From: an uncultured Prevotellaceae bacterium
GTDB lineage: Bacteria; Bacteroidota; Bacteroidia; Bacteroidales; Bacteroidaceae
Direction of reading: 5' to 3'
NCBI GenBank assembly: GCA_958404085.1
Contig: CATXZX010000146.1
Coordinates: 1 to 5,701, forward strand
DNA: 5,701 nucleotides
The notes beneath the pieces were generated by a model that searched no databases, was not told where the DNA came from, and was given only the letters and a program-made list of their open reading frames with translations. The position numbers and the translations under genes are program-made. Below are positions 1 through 4,042 of the stretch, in pieces. Each line of letters begins with the position of its first letter. Within the stretch, counting starts at the first letter, position 1.

Positions 1-864
1 TTCTCTCTTCTACTTCCCACTATAACCAACCTCGAAGAAACCGTTCTGGACGAAGCGATAATCGAGTGCTATAGAAGAAAGGGCATTACTCATGACAACG
101 AGTCCATCTTCATCCCCGGAACAAGAAAGACCAAGCCTATGCCTATATTGGGAGACCTTTACGAAGTCCTTAGTGAGAAGCCGGAGGCTTGCAACCTCGC
201 TACGATTATAAGAACCTTCGTTTCGGGGTCGGCACAGAGCTTTAATCAGCAGACCAATGTAGACCTTGACAACAAATATATCGTTATCGATATTTCCGAG
301 TTGTCCGGCAAACTGCTCCCAGTTGGCATGTTCATTGCATTGGACTTTGTATGGGATAAAGTCATGGCGGACCGCACTCAGAAAAAAGCTATTTTTATCG
401 ATGAGGTCTGGAAATTGATTGGCGGAAGTTCGAATCAGTATGCGGCTGACTTTGTGCTGCAGATATTTAAAATAATACGAGGATATGGCGGCGCCGCTAT
501 TACGGCTACCCAGGACTTGCACGATTTTTTTACGCTGCAGGATGGTAAATTTGGTGCAGGTATAGTAAACAATGCGAAGACAAAACTCGTATTAGACCTG
601 GAACCGGACGAAGCCGATTACGTCAAAAATGCATTCAAATTATCCGATACGGAAATCCGCAGGATACGCGGGTCGGAACGCGGCGAAGGGCTTATAATTT
701 CAAACTCAAACAAGGTTACGGTCAAAATCATTCCAAGCCCACTTGAGCAGGAACTTATAACTACAGACCGTGCCGAAAACGAGGCTATTGCAAAGCGCAA
801 AAAAGCAGAGTTTGAAGCACTGAAGCGTCAACGTGAACAGGCAGCTGCTGACCAGATGGAGTAG
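1..864 (+). CDS. VirB4/TraE-like conjugation ATPase, C-terminal part (5' end outside window)
   Basis: The frame is open from base 1 to a TAG stop, giving 287 visible residues; the N-terminal domain and Walker A lie outside the window. What remains is the end of the RecA-like motor domain of a VirB4-family ATPase, the cytoplasmic energiser of type IV secretion channels. Visible are a strand KYIVIDISELSG (about residues 95-106), a Walker B segment AIFIDEVWKLI with D134 and E135, the RGYGG turn (from R160), and the TATQDLHDFF segment with Q171, the usual glutamine motif of this family. A family-typical end RGEGLIISNSNKVTVKIIPSP follows in two parts (RGEGLIISNSN, then the KIIPSPLEQELITTD stretch), and then a charged, probably coiled-coil tail rich in K, R, E and Q. 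The combination resembles Gram-positive ICE proteins more than proteobacterial VirB4. No terminator follows it directly. Family call is strong; subfamily is inferred. Confidence 0.9.
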   Translation, partial: FSLLLPTITNLEETVLDEAIIECYRRKGITHDNESIFIPGTRKTKPMPILGDLYEVLSEKPEACNLATIIRTFVSGSAQSFNQQTNVDLDNKYIVIDISELSGKLLPVGMFIALDFVWDKVMADRTQKKAIFIDEVWKLIGGSSNQYAADFVLQIFKIIRGYGGAAITATQDLHDFFTLQDGKFGAGIVNNAKTKLVLDLEPDEADYVKNAFKLSDTEIRRIRGSERGEGLIISNSNKVTVKIIPSPLEQELITTDRAENEAIAKRKKAEFEALKRQREQAAADQME

Positions 865-892
865 TACACATGTCGTTTTGCGCTAAGTGCAT

Positions 893-962
893 ATAAAACC
901 GAATAAATTATATTTAATAGTACATAAAACACATATAAACGCGATTTAGCAGACTATAAAAC
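893..962. repeat. Helically spaced ATAAA(A)C direct repeats in AT-rich intergenic DNA
   Basis: Four short copies, ATAAAAC (893-899), ATAAAAC (924-930), ATAAAC (935-940) and ATAAAAC (956-962), end at 899, 930, 940 and 962. The steps of 31, 10 and 22 bases are close to whole helical turns, so the short A-tracts face the same side of the helix. This could be intrinsically curved DNA or a protein-binding array upstream of the next operon. Each copy is short and the region is AT-rich, so chance is a real alternative. Confidence 0.35.
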
Positions 963-1023
963 ACTAATATTTGAATTGGATTGCAGATTATGGCTCGCGG
1001 CGGAAAATAATGGTATTATAGTC
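952..1023. repeat. 8-bp inverted repeat GACTATAA / TTATAGTC around a -10-like box
   Basis: GACTATAA at 952-959 is the exact reverse complement of TTATAGTC at 1016-1023. The right arm overlaps the candidate -10 hexamer TATTAT (1014-1019), and the left arm overlaps the last ATAAAAC repeat. This placement would suit an operator with looping between two half-sites. The arms are short and AT-rich, so support is weak. Confidence 0.25.
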
Positions 1024-1050
1024 ACTAAAACGGCAATGATTAAATATAAT
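1011..1050 (+). promoter_or_regulatory. Candidate promoter region for the 1081-2503 operon
   Basis: Two -10-like boxes are visible. TGGTATTAT (1011-1019) is an extended -10 with TG at the right distance, but the hexamer 17 bases upstream, TGGCTC, is a poor -35. TATAAT (1045-1050) is a perfect -10 hexamer with no recognisable -35. Either would start transcription shortly before the small ORF at 1081. In AT-rich DNA such boxes are expected by chance, so the exact promoter is uncertain even though this gap is the natural place for one. Confidence 0.35.
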
Positions 1051-1089
1051 GTACACTAAAAAGAAGTGAAGCGCAATAATATGTACACT
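1050..1089. repeat. TGTACACT direct repeats
   Basis: TGTACACT occurs at 1050-1057 and 1082-1089, 32 bases (about three helical turns) apart, each preceded by ATAAT-like sequence. A related GTACACA lies at 864-870, at the stop codon of the VirB4-like gene. The core TGTACA is a palindrome, as in many dimeric repressor sites. The first copy touches the TATAAT box, and the second covers the start codon of the small ORF at 1081. An operator function is an inference. Confidence 0.3.
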
Positions 1090-1203
1090 TATAAGGGAAT
1101 AATGCTTGTGCTGCTGTGCGCAACGGTTTGCAGTATGTTATGCCGTAATAATACCGCGAGAAATGCGCTGAGTTGCAGAGAATATATACAGAAAGGACAT
1201 TGA
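1081..1203 (+). CDS. Possible small membrane peptide (40 aa)
   Basis: An ATG-initiated ORF of 40 codons ends in TGA five bases before the ATG chosen for the next gene. Residues 6-21 (GIMLVLLCATVCSMLC) are hydrophobic enough for one membrane helix. They are flanked by K5 on one side and a basic, polar tail (R22, R27, R33, K38) on the other. There are four cysteines (13, 17, 21, 32), but they do not form a convincing lipobox. A purine-rich AAGAAGTGAAG precedes it by roughly ten bases, a weak ribosome binding site. The next gene's binding site lies inside its last codons, as in coupled operons. I recognise no family; a chance ORF is possible. Confidence 0.4.
   Translation: MYTYKGIMLVLLCATVCSMLCRNNTARNALSCREYIQKGH
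1191..1197 (+). promoter_or_regulatory. Ribosome binding site GAAAGGA deciding the start at 1209
   Basis: GAAAGGA ends 11 bases before ATG 1209. Upstream in-frame TTG codons at 1173 and 1200 have no binding site at a usable distance (the second is only two bases away), so the ATG is the better start. Confidence 0.5.
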
Positions 1204-1208
1204 AAAAC

Positions 1209-1856
1209 ATGCGGAATCCATTGACGGAAAATGAAATGCATCTGCGTAGCTTGGTCGAAATGTTCGCTCCGTGTACCTGGGAGCAGTTTAAGGCTGCGGC
1301 AAAGAGAGCCCTTCCACAGCTTTCCGAAAGAGAGATACTCGAAGGAATGAAAACCCTCTATCAAGGTAAACAAGGGTTCTTCCTCAGTGATAACATTGTG
1401 CGTCTGTCGCCGTATGATGCACAAGCTGGCCCCGATTTTACAGCTGTCCGCAGCAGAGCTGTATGGACCGCGATCGCGTATTTGACCCCAGAAACATACC
1501 CGCATATGTACCGCATCTTTGACAGGGGCGCCGACCCTGTTTGTTACTATTCTTTTATGCACATCAGGCGTTTTTCTAATGATGACGGCACCGAAACAAC
1601 GGTAAAAATCGACTACGATATCGTTAGCGTTAAGCAGGACGATGTGGCTTTGGCTAACCATTATGTATCGGTGGTATGCCGTGACAGATTCGCGGAGCAC
1701 CGCCGCTTTGTATACTGTCTCTCGTCCTTTGAGGAAGCCGAAAAATACATAATGCCTCAGGGACACAAGTGTTACTTTGCCGTAGTTACGGGTAACGAGG
1801 TCAGCGATGACTTAGAGCCGCCGGTCGCTTTCTTCGAGTGGGGGCTTGAATCGTGA
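1209..1856 (+). CDS. Unrecognised ICE accessory protein, probable winged-helix N-terminus (DUF5697-like?)
   Basis: The 215-residue product has no signal peptide or membrane segment. Residues 1 to about 62 look like a winged-helix DNA-binding domain: helix LTENEMHLRSLVEMF, helix TWEQFKAAAKRA, helix SEREILEGMKTLYQ, then a wing-like pair GFFLSDNIVRLSP. This is followed by a helix (TAVRSRAVWTAIAYL) and a mixed strand-rich domain ending in FEEAEKYI and YFAVVTG. The layout of a winged helix followed by a small strand-rich domain recalls proteins I know as DUF5697 from gut Clostridia elements, but this is from memory and not proven. ATG 1209 was chosen for its GAAAGGA site. Its stop overlaps the next start as GTGA, so the two proteins are probably made together. 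Likely role is DNA binding or regulation inside the element. Confidence 0.75.
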   Translation: MRNPLTENEMHLRSLVEMFAPCTWEQFKAAAKRALPQLSEREILEGMKTLYQGKQGFFLSDNIVRLSPYDAQAGPDFTAVRSRAVWTAIAYLTPETYPHMYRIFDRGADPVCYYSFMHIRRFSNDDGTETTVKIDYDIVSVKQDDVALANHYVSVVCRDRFAEHRRFVYCLSSFEEAEKYIMPQGHKCYFAVVTGNEVSDDLEPPVAFFEWGLES

Positions 1857-2503
1857 TTTCGGAAGTAAAAAAGACGCTGGAATCCGCCCGTGCCGCCATG
1901 ATATGTGCCGAGAAGCATATTGGAACGGCTATGCTGTGTGAAGGAACGGAGCAGGATAACATTTTGGCTGCATATGACAAAATGGAAACGGCGATACTGC
2001 TGCTGAGAGATGCGCTGTTGTATTATTTGCCCATTCATACAAACAACATTACGACTAATCACATGAATGCCGGGTTTCCTTCGTTCACAGTGTCTGCTCG
2101 GCGCACTTCATATGGTTTCAAATTCGATGCGCCATGCGTGCTTAAAAGGCGGAACAAGAGAGCCAGACATTTCTATCGCGCTGCATTCAGCGCAGCGATG
2201 AGACGTCTCATATCCGCAACTCCTTCTCTTGAAATCGAGCATATTACCAGAGCTATTATAGTGTTTGAACAGGCGTGTAAAGCCGGGCAAGCCGCAGGCG
2301 TAGATGCAGATAATATCGAGGTGAGTGCTATTGTAAACGTGCTCTGCGAATACTTCATTGTGGACGATAACCCTTTAAATTGTCAGATGATATTTACAGC
2401 ACATATGGCAGAACAGAGCGGCTTGAGCATACATGTGATTGATGTAAACAGATGGAGCGAAGCACAAAAAATACTGCAAAAATTGCTGAACAAAGTTGAC
2501 TGA
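1853..2503 (+). CDS. RusA-fold-like protein with helical N-terminal extension, catalytic lysine missing (putative)
   Basis: The 216-residue product starts at GTG, overlapping the previous stop by GTGA, with GGGGG eight bases upstream. Residues 1-60 are helical (EVKKTLESARAAMICAEKHIG; KMETAILLLRDALLYYLP). From about 78 on, the protein can be laid over RusA Holliday-junction resolvase: strand SFTV...YGFKFDAP, basic KRRNKRARHFYRAAFSAAMRR, strand HITRAIIVFEQ, then D151-A-D153-N154 and D171-D172. The step from D151 to D172 is 21 residues, as between D70 and D91 of E. coli RusA, and the stretch between aligns without gaps. RusA Lys76 corresponds to Val157 here, so resolvase activity may be lost or altered. 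A binding-only relative, in the style of the element-encoded DUF6100 proteins I recall, is possible. The fold call is inferred from motif spacing alone. Confidence 0.7.
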   Translation: MISEVKKTLESARAAMICAEKHIGTAMLCEGTEQDNILAAYDKMETAILLLRDALLYYLPIHTNNITTNHMNAGFPSFTVSARRTSYGFKFDAPCVLKRRNKRARHFYRAAFSAAMRRLISATPSLEIEHITRAIIVFEQACKAGQAAGVDADNIEVSAIVNVLCEYFIVDDNPLNCQMIFTAHMAEQSGLSIHVIDVNRWSEAQKILQKLLNKVD

Positions 2504-2529
2504 ACAACGCGCCTATTTTGTGGTATAAT
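2501..2529 (+). promoter_or_regulatory. Extended -10 promoter driving the 2536 leader
   Basis: TGAACA (2501-2506, four of six matches to TTGACA) is followed after exactly 17 bases by a perfect TATAAT (2524-2529). TG at 2521-2522 adds an extended -10. The start would fall near A2536, the base before the first repeat arm CAGTTATCCCT. The -35 overlaps the stop codon of the RusA-like gene. This is the best promoter in the window. Confidence 0.75.
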
Positions 2530-2536
2530 CCATACA

Positions 2537-2616
2537 CAGTTATCCCTATTATTTTTGGGGCAGTTACCCCTCATATTTTTCTACGTGTTTCCCGCTTTTT
2601 TTATAAGGGATAACTG
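2537..2616. repeat. CAGTTAYCCCT repeats: two direct, one inverted
   Basis: CAGTTATCCCT (2537-2547) and CAGTTACCCCT (2561-2571) are direct copies 24 bases apart differing at one base. AGGGATAACTG (2606-2616) is the exact inverted copy of the first. As RNA they allow mutually exclusive stems; as DNA they could be iteron-like protein sites. Confidence 0.6.
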
Positions 2617-2623
2617 AACCCCC

Positions 2624-2692
2624 ATGAAAGCCGATAAATCCGAGGACACCGCCAGAAAACGGCACCGCCGCCGCCCGGGCCATGGGAGGTAG
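2624..2692 (+). CDS. Possible arginine-rich leader peptide (22 aa)
   Basis: ATG to TAG encodes 22 residues starting MKADKSEDTA and ending in a basic RKRHRRRPGHGR, with seven arginines in the last twelve residues. An AAGGG at 2605-2609 lies 14 bases upstream, too far for a good site, and is held in the 11-bp stem, so translation may depend on the RNA fold. A run of Arg codons (CGG, CGC, CGC, CGC) is the sort of arrangement seen in stalling leader peptides. It may simply be a chance ORF in GC-rich structured DNA. Its end overlaps the next small ORF by 11 bases. Confidence 0.3.
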   Translation: MKADKSEDTARKRHRRRPGHGR

Positions 2693-2750
2693 CAGTTCCT
2701 TTTCGGCCTTGGCTGTACGGCCCTGGGGGTTGGGTTTAATCGGCGTGTGA
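2682..2750 (+). CDS. Possible second leader peptide (22 aa) overlapping the first
   Basis: ATG inside the end of the arginine-rich ORF opens a 22-codon frame (MGGSSSFSALAV, then a short hydrophobic end GLGLIGV) closing at TGA just before the GAGAGGAAGG site of the next gene. The overlap ATGGGAGGTAG would let ribosomes finishing the first ORF restart here, and those finishing this one restart at 2758 or 2770. No independent binding site is evident. Evidence is positional only. Confidence 0.25.
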   Translation: MGGSSSFSALAVRPWGLGLIGV

Positions 2751-2758
2751 GAGGAAGG
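2749..2758 (+). promoter_or_regulatory. Ribosome binding site GAGAGGAAGG for the 2770 start
   Basis: This purine-rich site runs directly into GTG 2758, leaving almost no spacing for that codon, but is 11 bases from GTG 2770. Its AGGAA (2752-2756) could also pair with TTCCT (2696-2700) in the leader, which would hide it. Confidence 0.45.
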
Positions 2759-2769
2759 TGCTTAGAGCC

Positions 2770-3879
2770 GTGAAAAAGCCAAAATACGGAACAAGACCAG
2801 ACATAACGTTGCAGATAATGTTGATGGCGGGAGAACTCCCACGGTCTCTCTACCCCGTCATCCAATATCCATCAACGAACATAAGCACAATATACAACCT
2901 GTTCGGGCGTTTCGAGGGGTTGGTGAGGCTTTGGACGGATGAGAATAATCCCGGCGAAAAAGCCTGGAGGTTAGATGCGTCGAATCAGAACTTGGCTTTT
3001 ATCGAAAAAGCATACGGCCGGGATTTGATAGAAGAGGCAATAAGTGCTACTTCGGGATTTAGTTATAAAAAGTGGGGGATACAGCGACGGCAGAGAACAG
3101 CTGAAACGATGTTTATGGCCCATCACGCAGGGTATCCCGTAGTGATGTATCGCGCAGCGGGAGAAAAGAGCTTGAGGGAAAAGGCCGGCGATATGTGGTT
3201 CAGCAGTCGTTTTATAAAGGGCGACTACGGCAATGGTGTTGCAAACATGAAATACTGGCGGTTCACAGGCATGATAACGCGAGCCGGCACCCCATACGTC
3301 CTCTACTCTACCGGTGATGCTCTTATGAAATGGTCAGCCGAATCCGAACTGCGATGCTCAAACGTTTTGATGAGGGCCGCGAAGCGGTACGACATACATT
3401 GCAGCGGGAATCCTAACGACAAAATAGACGACGCCATAGTGTTCGGGTATGGGGAGACAGATATCCCCTATAAGTATCTTACAGAGACGAAGAACCATAC
3501 GCTGCTTACGCTGCGAAGCGGTCTTCGGTGCTACCGAAACCTATACTATGTTCCAATGAATGCTAACGGTATTCGACAGCTTCAAATTCAGCTGGAACCT
3601 GACTGGCGAATGGCGATGACCATGGGTTTTAAAAACCTGTCCGCTGTACATAGCCGTGAAGCCTGCGGTTACGATGCTGTCGATGCGGAGGGTCGCAAGG
3701 TTTTTTATTTCACGGATGGGAATCTTAATGCTTATGGACGATATATGAACCTTACTATCGACGATTCCGAAAGACACATTGTCGTCTGGTCATGGCAAGG
3801 TCCGCTCATGAATCGATTATTAGATAAGCGTAGCATACGCGTCACGATGATAGACATGGACCTATGGTCCGAGTTTTAA
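2770..3879 (+). CDS. Putative replication-relaxation-like DNA-binding protein
   Basis: A GTG start gives 369 residues; an in-frame GTG at 2758 would add four, but its spacing to the binding site is poor. The protein is soluble and basic. Residues about 8-55 (DITLQIMLMAG...STIYNLFGRFEGLVRLW) suit a helix-turn-helix. A basic stretch FSYKKWGIQRRQRTAETMFM and then WFSSRFIKG, FTGMITRAGTPYVLYSTGDALMKWSAESELR follow, a pattern I associate with Clostridia proteins annotated as replication-relaxation family. The C-terminal part (NLYYVPMNANGIRQLQIQL) has no catalytic motif I can name. In that family a role in plasmid DNA replication or topology is assumed but poorly established. It has its own promoter and long leader and is followed by a terminator-like hairpin, so it is probably a single-gene transcript. 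Being a gene is near certain; the family is tentative. Confidence 0.75.
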   Translation: MKKPKYGTRPDITLQIMLMAGELPRSLYPVIQYPSTNISTIYNLFGRFEGLVRLWTDENNPGEKAWRLDASNQNLAFIEKAYGRDLIEEAISATSGFSYKKWGIQRRQRTAETMFMAHHAGYPVVMYRAAGEKSLREKAGDMWFSSRFIKGDYGNGVANMKYWRFTGMITRAGTPYVLYSTGDALMKWSAESELRCSNVLMRAAKRYDIHCSGNPNDKIDDAIVFGYGETDIPYKYLTETKNHTLLTLRSGLRCYRNLYYVPMNANGIRQLQIQLEPDWRMAMTMGFKNLSAVHSREACGYDAVDAEGRKVFYFTDGNLNAYGRYMNLTIDDSERHIVVWSWQGPLMNRLLDKRSIRVTMIDMDLWSEF

Positions 3880-3933
3880 GACCGGAAAGAGGGACAGAGA
3901 CAAACCGGGAGCGACAGCTGAATAACCCACTTC

Positions 3934-3968
3934 AAATCCACTCATCAGAGTGGATTTATTATATTCCT
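3934..3968 (+). terminator. Rho-independent terminator-like hairpin
   Basis: AAATCCACTC (3934-3943) and GAGTGGATTT (3948-3957) make a perfect 10-bp stem with an ATCA loop, followed by an A/T-rich tail ATTATATT rather than a pure T run. It lies about 55 bases after the replication-relaxation-like gene and would separate it from the coupling-protein gene, possibly with some readthrough. Confidence 0.7.
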
Positions 3969-4016
3969 GCAACATAGGCTGCTTTGCTATGTCTCCCCTA
4001 CCCCGCTCTTGCAGGA
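3965..4016. repeat. Nested hairpin upstream of the coupling-protein gene
   Basis: TCCTGCAA (3965-3972) is the exact complement of TTGCAGGA (4009-4016), enclosing a smaller stem CATAG (3973-3977) / CTATG (3987-3991) and a C-rich single-stranded stretch. It begins at the end of the terminator tail and finishes shortly before the gene's binding site. It could tune readthrough or translation, or be a protein-binding site; the sequence does not decide. Confidence 0.45.
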
Positions 4017-4026
4017 GAATTGTATT

Positions 4027-4035
4027 GAGAGGTGA
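4027..4035 (+). promoter_or_regulatory. Ribosome binding site GAGAGGTGA for the coupling protein
   Basis: GAGAGGTGA, with GGTG ending eight bases before ATG 4043, fixes that start over the internal methionine six codons in. No convincing promoter is visible between the terminator and this site. Confidence 0.7.
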
Positions 4036-4042
4036 TTAAAGA

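Larger units (their letters stand above)
2536..2757 (+). ncRNA. Candidate structured leader RNA (or origin-like element)
   Basis: About 220 bases from the predicted start to the next gene are dense with complementarity. An 11-bp perfect stem pairs CAGTTATCCCT (2537-2547) with AGGGATAACTG (2606-2616). A second copy, CAGTTACCCCT (2561-2571), could compete for the same partner with one mismatch, or take part in a local GGGG/CCCC hairpin (2557-2570) followed by TTTTT. Further on, AACCCCCA (2617-2624) pairs with TGGGGGTT (2724-2731), and GCCGAT (2630-2635) with ATCGGC (2739-2744); these cross, so together they form a pseudoknot. Bases 2640-2750 are strikingly GC-rich compared with the neighbours. 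A regulatory leader for the downstream gene is my first reading; a free RNA, or iterons/oriT, are alternatives. I recognise no named RNA class. Confidence 0.5.

Noticed and set aside
10..522. 170-codon open frame on the minus strand
   Set aside because: It lies wholly inside the VirB4-like gene, which has clear family motifs on the + strand; the minus translation shows no recognisable pattern.
1089..1766. 225-codon open frame on the minus strand
   Set aside because: It is antisense to the 1209-1856 gene, which has a binding site, operon coupling and sensible protein composition. The antisense product is Cys/His/Arg-rich in a way typical of shadows.
2496..2529. TTGACT as the -35 of the 2524 promoter
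   Set aside because: The spacing to TATAAT is 22 bases, too long; TGAACA at 2501-2506 with 17 bases fits better.
2536..2757. HDV-like ribozyme
   Set aside because: The crossing helix order A-B-A'-B' is superficially similar, but the helices are about 100 bases apart and the compact nested core of that ribozyme is not seen.
2581..2865. 94-codon minus-strand frame across the leader
   Set aside because: It covers the structured GC-rich segment and the start of the 2770 gene, and lacks a convincing binding site; the open frame is explained by base composition.
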